Assembly (NCBI RefSeq): GCF_014647675.1 | Contig: NZ_BMPQ01000019.1 | Coordinates: forward strand, 107,606 to 171,605 | DNA: 64,000 bases | DNA from: Streptomyces flaveus | GTDB lineage: Bacteria > Actinomycetota > Actinomycetes > Streptomycetales > Streptomycetaceae | Reading direction: 5' to 3' | In this document: positions 8,685-18,049 of the stretch, piece after piece | Layout: every line of letters starts with the position of its first letter | How positions within the stretch are numbered: the first letter of the stretch is position 1 | Notes under the pieces: generated by a model | The model's database searches: none | Seen by the model: the letters and a program-made list of their open reading frames with translations, nothing else | Told to the model about the DNA's origin: nothing | Position numbers and translations under genes: made by a program

Positions 8685-8721
8685 ACCGGCGGCGCGGCGC
8701 CCTCATCGCCGCGCCGCCGGT
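8685..8721. terminator. Hairpin terminator (15-bp stem)
   Basis: A perfect 15-bp stem (8685-8699 with 8707-8721) and 7-base loop lie 10 bp beyond the stop of the leftward glycoside hydrolase gene. Together with the neighbouring hairpin it insulates two convergent genes. Confidence 0.82.
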
Positions 8722-8731
8722 GGTCATCACT

Positions 8732-11700
8732 TCATCGGGTCTCCCGGGCGTACGGGGCGACGGTGATCCGGTCGATCAGCGGCGCGTAGCGGGAGCGGAG
8801 CAGTACGCCGGGGAAGGTGTCCGAGGCGTACGAGGTGCCGTCGAAGTTCGGCAGCTCCTCGGAACGGAAGGCGATCGTGTTCTGCCCCTTCTTCAGCTGG
8901 ACGGGGATGGTCAGCTCCCAGAAGTTGTTCTGGTGGAAGCTGTGCGGGAAGCCCACTCGCTGCACCTTGCCGCCGTTGATGCTGATGTCGGCGTGGCGGG
9001 CGAGCGGGTCCGGGTTGTAGTGGGTGGCCTCGGACTGCTCCGGGTTGGAGTAGCGGACCCGCAGCGCGTGCAGGCCCGTGCGGTCGGCCTTGACCGTGAA
9101 CGTCGCGGTGTTGCCGTTGCCGGGGTCACCGCCGATGCCGGTGATCGCCGTGCCGTCGGTGGCCAGGGAGAGCTCTGCGAGCTTGGCCGAGCCGGCGAGC
9201 TTGGCGTCGCCCGCCTCGTACGTACGCGCCGGGAGCGCGCCCTCGGTGGGCGTGACCCGAAGGCGGTCGACAAGGGTGGTGGACGAACCTCCGGTCACCG
9301 TCACCTTGTTGACGCCGCCCGTCAGGGAGACCGCCGCGCTACTGGTGCCCTTGCCCAGGCGCAGGACGTCGTGCCCGTTGACGGACATCCGGGCGCCCGA
9401 GCCGGCGAGGGTGTCGACCTTGAGGGTGGCCTCGCGGTCGGCGCGTGAGTAGACCCAGAACGTGGCGGTCCCGTTCTTCGGGAGCCGGACCGCGCCCGAG
9501 CCGGTGGCGGCCGGCTTCGGCAGTGTGTAGACGGGCTGCGCGCCGCCGCCCAGCCAGGCCAACTCGCCCTCGTACACCTGGGTGTCGGCCGAAGCCTCGG
9601 GGAGCGAGAGGGTGAGGCGGTCGACGATGGCGTCGCCCTTGGTGGCGCCCTTGCCGTCGGCGCTCTTCGCGGCGAGCGTGATGGTGTGCTTGCCCTTGGT
9701 GAGCTTGACCTTGGTGTCGGTGTGGTCCCACACCACCCACTTGTAGCCGAGCGGCAGATGCAGCTCCTGCTCGCTGTCCGCCTTGCCGTCCACGCGCAGG
9801 AAGACGTTGGTCGGGCCCTGCTCCTTCACTCTGTCGAAGGTGTTGAGGGAGTTGGCGAAGACGCTGAGGTCGTACGTGCCGTCCTCGGGCACGTCCACGG
9901 TGAAGTCGAGCGTGACGTCCGAGCCGGTGCGCAGGCCGCCCACGTCGTAGCCGCCGGAGGTGTAGAACTTCGACACGTCGCGCGGCGAGCCCTCCGGGCC
10001 GTTCTTCGTGTAGCCGGACCCGGTGTGGGCGGCGTCCTCCGCCTCGTACGAGTCCTTCCACCGCACGGGCGGGGACTGGGTGCCCTTCGCCTTGCCGGCC
10101 GGGCTGAGGACGATCTCGTACGCCGAGGACTCCTTGAGCGTCGGCAGGTCTCCGTCGCCGAAGTCGACGACGACCTTGCCGTCGGCACCGACCTTCAGGT
10201 TCTGCTCGGAGAGCAGCTTCGGGCCGGTGTTGTCGCCGACCTGACCGCTCCAGTCGATCTCCTTCACCCAGGCGTGCACCCGGTCACCGAAGACCTTCTT
10301 CGGGACGTTGTCGAAGGTGATGTGCCCCTTGCCGACAGAACCGCCGAAGACCAGCCGGGACTGCTTCTTCTTCTCGTCCAGCGTGGCGACGCCCTGCATG
10401 GTGTAGTTCTCGCCGGGGAACGGCGGAGTCACCTTCACCGTGTGCCCGCTCATCGAGGCGTACGAGTTCAGCAGCCACCACTGGCCGTTGCCGCGGTTGG
10501 ACTGCACCGCGGAGTCGGAGAGGTTGCCGTCGATGTTCCAGTACGCGATGTCGGCGTCCACCTTGGACTCCTCGATCGCGGACACCCACTGGATCATCTG
10601 GCCGGGGACCGAGGTGTGGTAGTTGAAGGCGTACTCGTTGATGTTGATGGGGAGTTGGGTGCCTTCGCGGTCGGTGCCCTTGAAGAGGTCCTTCTCCCAT
10701 TCCCGGTACTTGGCGACGCTGTCGCGCACCGCCTCCGGGTGGCTCAGCTCGTGCCAGGTGATGACCTCGGGGAGGGTACCGGCCTCCAGGGTGTGGGTCA
10801 GGAAGCCCTTCACCTGGTCATACAGGACGCTGGTGTTGGGGCCGGCGATGCGGGCGTCGGGCAGCTTGCCCTTGATCAGCTTGTAGAAGTCGTCCCAGGT
10901 GGCGAAGAAGTCGTCGGGGTCGTTGAGCCAGCTGGTCTTGTCGTAACTCCACTCGCCGGTGCCGAACATGTTGCCCTCGGGCTCGTTGAACGGCACGAAG
11001 ACGATGTTGTCCTGGTACTCCTTCGGCAGCTTCAGGACCTGGTCGACCTGCTTTTCGACCTTCTCCCGGTAGAGCTTGACCTTCTCCTGAGGGGTGTCGC
11101 CCGGCCACTGGTACGGGAAGCCGCGGTGGATGTCCGTCATGTAGATGTACACGTCACCGTCGGTGGAGTCGGCCAGCGGCTTCACCACCTCCAGCGCGTC
11201 GGCACCGGGATGCTGCGGACCGTCCTGCGCCTTGGTGGAGACCGTACGCAGGCCCATGCCCTCGATGAGGTTGTTGGTGGGGACGTCCGGCCCGTACACG
11301 CCGTAGAGGGTGCCGGAGGCGCCGCCGTGGAACTTGCCGGTGTCCGAGCCGAGGTCGACGGTCAGCTGGCCCTCGCGGACCACGGTGACGGTCGCCTTCA
11401 CCTCGCGCCCGGCCGCTTTTCCGGCCACGGTGAACGTCCCGGGCTGGGCGTACTTGTCGGCAGGTATGTCGTCCCAGGTGATCGGGGTGTCGCGGTCATA
11501 GCCGTCGGAATAGGTGGAGCGGACAGCGGCGGGCAGTGTCGGGGCGGTCCCGTTCGTCGTACGGGCCTCGAAGGACGTCTTCGAGAGCTCCTGGAGGGTG
11601 GGCAGGGCCGGGACCGTGCCGGCCACCTGCTCGGCGCTGAGCGCCGCGTGCCACACCGTGAAGTCGTCGACCGCGCCCTTCAGCAGCGGATCCGGCCACA

Positions 11701-12385
11701 GGGACTTGCCGATGTAACCGGCGGCCGTGGCCGAACTCTCCAGCACGTCCTTGGCCTTGATGCTGGTCTCGGTGGAGGAAACCGCCACTCCGTCAAGGTA
11801 GGTGGTGAGCCGCCCTGCGGAGGTGTCGAGGGTGACGGTGACGGTCTTCCACTCGTCCGCGGGGAGCGGCGCGTAGCCCTTTACCTGGTTCTCCGCGCCC
11901 CCTCCGCCGGTGGTCACGGAGGTCTGCAGCACCCCGTTGCCGTTGTACGGGGTGGCGAAGAAGTACTTGGTGGTGTTGGTGCCCAGATCGAAGATCCGCT
12001 GCCAGGACGACTTGTCGCCGCTCCACTTCACCCGGGCGGAGACCGTCAAGTCGGTTGCTTCGCCGATGATTTCGCGGGGCAGACGGACGTACGCCCCGTC
12101 GGACGTATCCGGCCCGCCGGGCAGGGCGAGCGCCTTGCCGCCGCCCATGCCCTCGACGGACTGGGCGGTGGAGCCGTTCACCAGGTCCGCCGTCAGTCCG
12201 TTGCCGGAGCTGTCGGTGATCTTGCCGGAGGCGAGGTCGTCCTGGTCGAAGGTGTAGTGGGCGGTCGGCTTGGGCGGTTCGGCCGCTTGCGCGGGGCCGG
12301 CCGGCGCGGCCAGCAGGCCCGCGCCGAGGGCCAGCGCAACGGCGGCCGGGGCTCTGCGCCGCGCGGCTCTGTCAGCGGATGGCAT
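8732..12385 (-). CDS. Large secreted multidomain glycoside hydrolase with LamG and CBM domains
   Basis: Extracellular polysaccharide-active protein of 1217 residues. ATG at 12385 is preferred because AAAGGACG lies upstream and a signal peptide ending AQA follows at once; an in-frame start at 12454 would place 23 extra residues before it. Order of parts: LamG/concanavalin-like domain (about 40-235), a small Ig-like domain (ITWDDIPADKY, near 300), a TIM-barrel catalytic region with NEPEG near 467 and INEYAF near 583 as candidate acid/base and nucleophile of clan GH-A, a carbohydrate-binding module beginning YEAEDAAHTGSG near 780, and further beta-rich modules to the end. The family (GH39-like is a guess) and substrate are unresolved. 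Four ACCGGT sites lie upstream. Confidence 0.8.
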   Translation of the reverse strand: MPSADRAARRRAPAAVALALGAGLLAAPAGPAQAAEPPKPTAHYTFDQDDLASGKITDSSGNGLTADLVNGSTAQSVEGMGGGKALALPGGPDTSDGAYVRLPREIIGEATDLTVSARVKWSGDKSSWQRIFDLGTNTTKYFFATPYNGNGVLQTSVTTGGGGAENQVKGYAPLPADEWKTVTVTLDTSAGRLTTYLDGVAVSSTETSIKAKDVLESSATAAGYIGKSLWPDPLLKGAVDDFTVWHAALSAEQVAGTVPALPTLQELSKTSFEARTTNGTAPTLPAAVRSTYSDGYDRDTPITWDDIPADKYAQPGTFTVAGKAAGREVKATVTVVREGQLTVDLGSDTGKFHGGASGTLYGVYGPDVPTNNLIEGMGLRTVSTKAQDGPQHPGADALEVVKPLADSTDGDVYIYMTDIHRGFPYQWPGDTPQEKVKLYREKVEKQVDQVLKLPKEYQDNIVFVPFNEPEGNMFGTGEWSYDKTSWLNDPDDFFATWDDFYKLIKGKLPDARIAGPNTSVLYDQVKGFLTHTLEAGTLPEVITWHELSHPEAVRDSVAKYREWEKDLFKGTDREGTQLPININEYAFNYHTSVPGQMIQWVSAIEESKVDADIAYWNIDGNLSDSAVQSNRGNGQWWLLNSYASMSGHTVKVTPPFPGENYTMQGVATLDEKKKQSRLVFGGSVGKGHITFDNVPKKVFGDRVHAWVKEIDWSGQVGDNTGPKLLSEQNLKVGADGKVVVDFGDGDLPTLKESSAYEIVLSPAGKAKGTQSPPVRWKDSYEAEDAAHTGSGYTKNGPEGSPRDVSKFYTSGGYDVGGLRTGSDVTLDFTVDVPEDGTYDLSVFANSLNTFDRVKEQGPTNVFLRVDGKADSEQELHLPLGYKWVVWDHTDTKVKLTKGKHTITLAAKSADGKGATKGDAIVDRLTLSLPEASADTQVYEGELAWLGGGAQPVYTLPKPAATGSGAVRLPKNGTATFWVYSRADREATLKVDTLAGSGARMSVNGHDVLRLGKGTSSAAVSLTGGVNKVTVTGGSSTTLVDRLRVTPTEGALPARTYEAGDAKLAGSAKLAELSLATDGTAITGIGGDPGNGNTATFTVKADRTGLHALRVRYSNPEQSEATHYNPDPLARHADISINGGKVQRVGFPHSFHQNNFWELTIPVQLKKGQNTIAFRSEELPNFDGTSYASDTFPGVLLRSRYAPLIDRITVAPYARETR

Positions 12386-12712
12386 GGATGACGTCCTTTC
12401 AGGAGGGCCGTCGAACCGGTTCGACGATGTGGCCACGCTCGTACCGGTTGGCACGGGGCGACCGGTGGTCAGGTGCTACCGGTGTTCAGGTGGCGGGGAA
12501 CTCCGTGCGGCCGACGAGCACGGGCGGGGGCATCTGTCGGCGGCGCCGACGTTGTGTGTTGCGCGTTTCGGACATGGGCGGCTCGGACTTTCGGCTCCGG
12601 GAGTCGAGCTCTCTCAACTCGACCCGGCTGTACGGCATTTCGAACACGGTTCGTAGCGTCGGCGGCACCGTAGGGTCGTGATCCAGTCACGGTCAAGACT
12701 TTACGCAACCCT
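12386..12712. other. Promoter region of the large glycoside hydrolase
   Basis: This 327-bp gap lies between the hydrolase start and the TetR gene stop. Its hydrolase-proximal part holds the ACCGGT array. The rest shows no convincing reading frame, and no RNA gene is visible. Confidence 0.6.
12411..12483. promoter_or_regulatory. Array of four ACCGGT palindromes including a 14-bp palindrome
   Basis: TCGAACCGGTTCGA (12411-12424) is a perfect 14-bp palindrome. ACCGGT recurs at 12443, 12461 and 12478. The array starts 26 bp upstream of the hydrolase start codon. LacI-family proteins commonly bind such palindromes upstream of glycanase genes; the cognate regulator is not identified here. Confidence 0.6.
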
Positions 12713-13375
12713 TTACGCAGAAGGCCCCTGACGCCCCGTCCCCAACTCCGTCTCTACCAGCCGGTAAAGATGCCGACGGGCGTCCTGTGTGCTCAGCTCG
12801 GGCGCCTGGCGCAGCCACTGGAGGGCCAGTCCGTCGGAGAGCGCCGCGAACCGCACCGTGAAGCCGGCCGGGTCCGCGCAGACGAACTCGCCCTCGGCGA
12901 CGCCCCGTTCGACCAGGGCACGGATCTGACTGTGCCAGTCCTCGTACCGCCTGGCCTGGCCGCGGGCGAAGGCTCGCTCGGGGTCCTGGTCGCGGTCGCC
13001 CGCGCTCCAGTAGTCGAACCACATCCGCCAGTGCCGCTCGGTGTCCTCGGTGAACAGCGCGTCGATCAGCAGCCGCAGCGCCTCACGGCCGCCGGCCGCC
13101 TGCTCGGCGGCCTCGTGCAGTGCCGCGTAGTACCGCTCGATGTGCAGCACCATCGCCTCGGAGAGGATCTCCTGCACACTGCCGAAGTGATACGTGACCG
13201 TGCCGACCGACACGCCGGCCGCGGCGGCGACGTCGCGTACGCCCACCGACTGGTACCCGCGTTCCGCGATCAGCGGCACGGCCGCCTCCACGATGAGCCG
13301 GCGGCGCACCTCGGTGGGCTGCCGGGTGCGGTCGGCGGCGGCGACGGCACGGCGGGGCGTCCTGGCGGCCTTCAT
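12713..13375 (-). CDS. TetR family transcriptional regulator
   Basis: DNA-binding regulator of 220 residues. The N-terminal helix-turn-helix is clear (VRDVAAAAGVSVGTVTYHFGS, about residues 43-63). The C-terminal ligand domain is TetR_C-like, with many tryptophans (RHWRMWFDYWSAGD) that may line a pocket. ATG at 13375 overlaps the stop of the preceding hydrolase gene by four bases and has GAGGA upstream, so it is the sixth and last gene of the peptide-transport operon. It is the natural candidate to repress that operon; an inverted repeat near the first gene's start (20612-20631) is a possible site. Confidence 0.88.
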   Translation of the reverse strand: MKAARTPRRAVAAADRTRQPTEVRRRLIVEAAVPLIAERGYQSVGVRDVAAAAGVSVGTVTYHFGSVQEILSEAMVLHIERYYAALHEAAEQAAGGREALRLLIDALFTEDTERHWRMWFDYWSAGDRDQDPERAFARGQARRYEDWHSQIRALVERGVAEGEFVCADPAGFTVRFAALSDGLALQWLRQAPELSTQDARRHLYRLVETELGTGRQGPSA

Positions 13376-15414
13376 GCCGATGTCCTCGGGATGACGCGAT
13401 GCCATGCGCGCTTGGCCACTGTCTCTCCGTCCGCCCATGCTTCGATGCGACTGTCCATGATGAACTCTGCGGCCGTGGCCCGCAGTTCCGTACGTGTCAT
13501 GATCTCAGCGTCCCAGTCGCCGTCGCGCCGCAGCCGGATGCCCCACTCGGAGACCGCCCGCGCCGAGAGCGGATCATCGGCGCGGATCCGGTACGTCTCG
13601 CACGCGCGCTCCTCGTAGCGCAGCCCGTCCGGATAGGTCCGGGATCCCCCGTAGTTGGGGTCGACCTCCAGCGTCCACTCGCCCTTCGCGACATCGTGCG
13701 TGACCAGCCGCTCCGGCCGCGTTTCGGCGGGCCGCTCGTACGCAACCGGCAGCGGCGAGGCCTGCTCCGGCTCCTCGAAGCGGATGGGTTCCTTGCCGTC
13801 GTCGTACGCGGGATCCCGTACGGGAAGGAGTACGGCGCTGTCGGCCGGCACCACGGTCAAGCCGGCGCCGCGCTCGCCGTGCGGCCACACCCAGGGCCAG
13901 TACGTGTCGGAGACAGCGACCCGGATGCGATGACCGGGCGGGAAGGCGTAACCGGTACCGCCAAGCTCGAACTCCACCGTCTCGTACGTGCCCGGCGTCC
14001 ACTCCACGGCCCTCTCGCGCCCCCGCCTGCTGAGCAGGTTGAGCACGCCGCGCGTGACGAGCGTGGACGAGCCGTCGGGCGCGACGTCGCACACGCGGGC
14101 GATCACATGGGCACGCGGGGTCGCGCTGTCGAGGCGGAGCCTCACACGCGGGCGGCCCAGGATCTCCACGCGGTCGTTGAGGGGTTCCGAGTCGAAGCAG
14201 ACCGAGCGGCCGTCCTCCTCCCGCTGGTCCGGCGGAAGGTCGCTCGCGTTGCCGAACGGGAAGAAGCGGCCGGCGTCGATGCCGGTGTGCTGGGGCGTGC
14301 GGACGAGGACGGGGGCGTGGGTCTGTCCCAGCGGACGTTCGTCCCAAGTGACGGACGGTGAGGGCCAGTTGGACTCGCCCACCCAGCGGCCCGGCATGAC
14401 GTCGTACGAAGTGGCGGGCGGAACCGGGTCGTTGATCCAGGCGCGGAGTTTCGGCTCGCGCATGATGCCGCCCGCGCCGGAGACGCTGTCGGATGCGGCC
14501 TCGCCCTTGAGGTGCTGGTTCCACCAGCGCAGGGTCTCCTGGAGGAAGCCGATCGCGGGGCCGGGTGGGAGCCCGCGGTCCGGGTACTGGTGCGACCAGG
14601 GCCCGACGATCCCTCGTACGCGGTCGTCCGGCAGGTGCTCCACGAGCCTCAGCACGGTGTCGCGGTACGGGTCGTTCCAGCCGCCCACGGCGAGCACGGC
14701 CGCGTCGATGGCGCCGTAGTCCTCGCAGACGCTGCCGTGCCGCCAGTAGTCGTCGCGCTGCTGGTGTGCCAGCCAGGTGTGCAGGAAGGGTTCGAGGGCG
14801 TCGAGGCGTTCGCGCCACATCGGCAGCCAGCGGTCCCTGCCGACGCTCCGTGGGTCCGGCGGGCGGGCGGCGAACGCGAGCATCGTGCCCGCCCAGGCGA
14901 GCATGTCGATGCCGAGGACGGCGCCGCCGGTGTAGTGCACGTCGTTGTCGTAGCGGTCGTCCGTCGAGCAGACCGTCACGATCGCCTTCAGCGGTTCGGG
15001 GGCGAGGGCGGCGATCTGCAGCGAGTTGAAGCCGCCCCAGGAGATGCCGAACATGCCGACCTTGCCGGTGCACCAGGGCTGCTCGGCAAGCCAGTTGACG
15101 ACGTCCACCCCGTCCGCGAGTTCCTGCGCGTCGTACTCGTCGCCGGGCGTTCCCTCGCTGTCGCCGTGGCCTCGGATGTCGACGCGGACAGAGGCATAGC
15201 CGTGGCCCGCGTACCAGGGGTGCCGTTGGGCGTCCCGAGGGGCGGTCCAGTCCGTCTTGCGGTACGGGAGGTATTCGAGCAGGGCGGGGACGGGGTCGTC
15301 CGCGGCGTCGGCCGGTCGCCAGATCCGGGCGTGCAGGCGTGTCCTGCCGTCCCGGGTGGGGATCCAGACGTCCTCGCGCACGACCTGGCGCTCGAAATGC
15401 TCGCGGTACCTCAC
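13372..15414 (-). CDS. CocE/NonD (S15-type) hydrolase
   Basis: Alpha/beta hydrolase of the X-Pro dipeptidyl-peptidase/cocaine-esterase family, 680 residues. The GTG at 15414 overlaps the ATPase stop and has GGAAGGAG upstream; the open frame continues further upstream but inside the ATPase gene. The S15 domain carries the nucleophile motif GISWGG and an RGHGDSEG segment. The C-terminal half is the jelly-roll PepX_C domain (FELGGTGYAFPPGHRIRVAVS). No signal peptide is visible, so it acts in the cytoplasm. Its place in a peptide-importer operon suggests it cleaves an ester or proline-containing peptide once imported; the actual substrate is unknown. Confidence 0.88.
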   Translation of the reverse strand: MRYREHFERQVVREDVWIPTRDGRTRLHARIWRPADAADDPVPALLEYLPYRKTDWTAPRDAQRHPWYAGHGYASVRVDIRGHGDSEGTPGDEYDAQELADGVDVVNWLAEQPWCTGKVGMFGISWGGFNSLQIAALAPEPLKAIVTVCSTDDRYDNDVHYTGGAVLGIDMLAWAGTMLAFAARPPDPRSVGRDRWLPMWRERLDALEPFLHTWLAHQQRDDYWRHGSVCEDYGAIDAAVLAVGGWNDPYRDTVLRLVEHLPDDRVRGIVGPWSHQYPDRGLPPGPAIGFLQETLRWWNQHLKGEAASDSVSGAGGIMREPKLRAWINDPVPPATSYDVMPGRWVGESNWPSPSVTWDERPLGQTHAPVLVRTPQHTGIDAGRFFPFGNASDLPPDQREEDGRSVCFDSEPLNDRVEILGRPRVRLRLDSATPRAHVIARVCDVAPDGSSTLVTRGVLNLLSRRGRERAVEWTPGTYETVEFELGGTGYAFPPGHRIRVAVSDTYWPWVWPHGERGAGLTVVPADSAVLLPVRDPAYDDGKEPIRFEEPEQASPLPVAYERPAETRPERLVTHDVAKGEWTLEVDPNYGGSRTYPDGLRYEERACETYRIRADDPLSARAVSEWGIRLRRDGDWDAEIMTRTELRATAAEFIMDSRIEAWADGETVAKRAWHRVIPRTSA

Positions 15415-17150
15415 GCGACTCCTTCCCGCGCGAGAGGGCTCCAGCGGCGCACGCGGTGGCCGTCGCCGAGTTCCGTCCAGACGTCGTCCGGCTCGGCGGC
15501 ATCCGTCCACTCGGGGGCGTCTGCCACGAGAGGCCGCGTGTCGGGGTCGGGTTCGAGGGCCGCCACCATCAGCTGCCGGGTGTAGGGGTGCCCGGGATCG
15601 GCGAAGACCGCGTCCGTCGGGCCCTCCTCGACCACGACGCCGTTGCGCAGCACGACCACCCGGTCGGCGATCCCCCGTACGACGGCGAGATCGTGGCTGA
15701 TGAACAGGCAGGCCAACTCCCGCTCCCGCCGCAGATCGTCGAGCAGCCGCAGTACATCGGCCTGTACCGACACGTCCAGCGCCGTAGTGATCTCGTCCGC
15801 GATCAGCACATCCGGCTCCCCGGCCAGCGCTCGCGCGATCCCGATCCGCTGCCGCTGCCCGCCGGAGAGCTGGGCGGGCAGCCGGTCGACGAACGCGGGA
15901 TCGAGGCGTACGTCGGAGATCAGCTGCCGGGCGCGTGCGGCTGCCTCCGCGCGCGAGCCCGCCGTGCCGAAGAACCGCAGCGGCCGTCGCACCGCGTCAC
16001 CGACCGAACGGCGCGGATTCAGCGACGTATCGGCGTTCTGGAAGACGAGCTGGACCCGGCGCCGCAACGACAACGGCCGTTTGCGGGCGGGTCCGGCGAG
16101 ATCACCCGACTCGTGGGTCATCGCGCCGCCCGACGGAGCGCGCAGGCCGGCGAGCGCCCAGGCGAGCGTGGACTTTCCGCTGCCCGACTCCCCCACCAGG
16201 GCGAGGACTTCACCGCGCCGGACCTCGAAGGACACTCCGTCCACGGCACGGGTCACGGCACGGGACGATCCATAGTCGACGGTGAGGTCCCGCGCGGAGA
16301 CGGCGACAGGAGAAGCGTCGGAAACGACGGCCCTGGGCCGCACCTCCCGCTCCCCCGCCTCACCCACGAGCGCGAGCCCGGCGTCATCCAGCCGCGGCAC
16401 GCTCGCCAACAGCCGTCTGGTGTACGGGTCTTGGGGCGCCGCGAACAGCCGGCCGGTGGGCGCGGCCTCCACGATCCGCCCGGACCGCAGCACGGTCACT
16501 TCGTCGGCCATGTGCGCGACGACGCCGAGGTCATGGCTCACCAGCACGGCGGCGAGGCCGAGTTCGTCGCGCAGGGCCCCGATCAGGTCGAGTACACCGC
16601 GCTGGGTGACGACATCGAGACCGGTCGTCGGCTCGTCGAGGACGAGGACCTTCGGCCGGGCCGCGACGGCCATGGCGATGGCGACGCGCTGCTGCTGACC
16701 GCCGGACAGCTCGTGCGGGTAGCGGCGGGCGAGTTCGGCGGGGCGAGGCAGCCGGACCTGTTCCAGCAGGTCCACGACGGGTATGTCCCCGCCGACCTCC
16801 GCGATCTGCCGTCCGATCCGCATGGACGGTGTCAGCGCCTGCCCGGCGTTCTGGCCGACCATCGCGACCGTCCCACCCCGCAGCCGCCTCAACTCCCGGG
16901 CAGGCAGGGCGAATACATCGGCGCCGTCGACCCGGACGGTACCCGCCGTCACCCGCGAGCCGTGCCGCAGATGTCCGAGCAGCGTCGCCGCGACCGTCGA
17001 CTTCCCGCTGCCCGACTCACCGACCAGCGCCAGCGTCCTGCCCGGTCGTACGTCGAGCGAGACCTCATGGACGACGGAGACGTCACGTCCGCCCGAGCGG
17101 TAGGCGACGGACAGGGAGTCCACGGACACGATGGCTGTGGTGGCGGTCAT
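15411..17150 (-). CDS. ABC transporter with two fused ATPase domains (DppD-DppF type)
   Basis: Energising subunit of the peptide-type importer, 579 residues, formed by two ATPase halves fused head to tail. Both Walker A motifs (GESGSGKST) are present, near residues 40 and 350. Both signature motifs are intact (LSGGQQQR and LSGGQRQR), with Walker B segments VLVLDEPTTGLD and VLIADEITTALD; both catalytic glutamates are conserved. ATG at 17150 overlaps the permease stop by one base (TGATG) and the gene overlaps the hydrolase start by four bases. Fused double ATPases are common in Streptomyces Opp/Dpp and nickel importers. Confidence 0.93.
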   Translation of the reverse strand: MTATTAIVSVDSLSVAYRSGGRDVSVVHEVSLDVRPGRTLALVGESGSGKSTVAATLLGHLRHGSRVTAGTVRVDGADVFALPARELRRLRGGTVAMVGQNAGQALTPSMRIGRQIAEVGGDIPVVDLLEQVRLPRPAELARRYPHELSGGQQQRVAIAMAVAARPKVLVLDEPTTGLDVVTQRGVLDLIGALRDELGLAAVLVSHDLGVVAHMADEVTVLRSGRIVEAAPTGRLFAAPQDPYTRRLLASVPRLDDAGLALVGEAGEREVRPRAVVSDASPVAVSARDLTVDYGSSRAVTRAVDGVSFEVRRGEVLALVGESGSGKSTLAWALAGLRAPSGGAMTHESGDLAGPARKRPLSLRRRVQLVFQNADTSLNPRRSVGDAVRRPLRFFGTAGSRAEAAARARQLISDVRLDPAFVDRLPAQLSGGQRQRIGIARALAGEPDVLIADEITTALDVSVQADVLRLLDDLRRERELACLFISHDLAVVRGIADRVVVLRNGVVVEEGPTDAVFADPGHPYTRQLMVAALEPDPDTRPLVADAPEWTDAAEPDDVWTELGDGHRVRRWSPLAREGVA

Positions 17151-18049
17151 CAGCGCCCCTCCCTGACGCGGTCGACGCCCCACGCCTTGGACAGGGCGTC
17201 GGCCGCGAGGTTGAGCCCGATCACGAGCGTCGCCAGGGCGATGATGGGCGCGAGGCTCGCCATCGGTACGACGGTGATGGCGGTGCGGTTCTCGGCAACC
17301 ATCAGTCCCCAGTCGGGAGTCGGCGGATCGGCGCCGAAGCCGAGGAAGGAGAGCGAGGAGATCAGCAGCACCACCCATGAGGCCCGCATCGCGAACTCCA
17401 CGCACACCACATCGGTGATGTTCGGCAGGACCTCGCGCCGCAGGATCGCCCAGGTGCCCTCGCCGCGTGCTCGGGCGGCGGTCACATAGTCGGCGGGCAC
17501 GATCGCCAACGCCGCGCCCCGCACGACACGTACGACCTGAGGGACGTATACGACGGCGATCGCGAGGACGATCACCGACGGCCCCGTGCCCAACGCCGTG
17601 ACGACGACCAGCAGCACCAGAACGGGCGGCACGGAGAGGACCGCGTCGAGCACCCGCCCCAGTACGTCGTCGAACCAGCCGCCGCGCAGCGCCGCCGCGC
17701 ACCCGGCCACCGTGCCGAGCGCGACGGTCAGCAGCGTCGCTGTCACGGAGACACCGAGCGCGTACCGGCCGCCGTACAGGACGCGCGTCAGTACGTCGCG
17801 GCCGTACTGGTCGGTCCCGGCGAGATGCTCCCAACTGGGCCCGAGCAGTGCCTGGTCGGCGTTGTTCGCGATGGGGTCGTACGAGGTGAGAACCGGTGCG
17901 AGCAGGGCGATCAGGACATGGACGGCGACGATCGCGAGGCCGATCGTCGCCGCCCGCGAGGACCGGAGCGTGCGCCAGGCGCGGGCCGCGGTGGAGGGCT
18001 TGGCGAGAGGGGCGGCGGGTGCGGGGGCAGGGGTTTCCAGGGTGGTCAT
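17150..18049 (-). CDS. Peptide-type ABC transporter permease (DppC-like)
   Basis: Second inner-membrane permease of the importer, 299 residues. A proline/alanine-rich N-terminal tail precedes a membrane segment at about residues 35-55. The DppC N-terminal hallmark HLAGTDQYGRDVLTR is present, as is the EAA-like ATPase-docking loop (TAARARGEGTWAILRREVLPN). Four or five further membrane helices follow. ATG at 18049 overlaps the DppB stop by one base, showing tight coupling. Substrate class (peptide, opine, nickel) cannot be set from the permease. Confidence 0.92.
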   Translation of the reverse strand: MTTLETPAPAPAAPLAKPSTAARAWRTLRSSRAATIGLAIVAVHVLIALLAPVLTSYDPIANNADQALLGPSWEHLAGTDQYGRDVLTRVLYGGRYALGVSVTATLLTVALGTVAGCAAALRGGWFDDVLGRVLDAVLSVPPVLVLLVVVTALGTGPSVIVLAIAVVYVPQVVRVVRGAALAIVPADYVTAARARGEGTWAILRREVLPNITDVVCVEFAMRASWVVLLISSLSFLGFGADPPTPDWGLMVAENRTAITVVPMASLAPIIALATLVIGLNLAADALSKAWGVDRVREGR

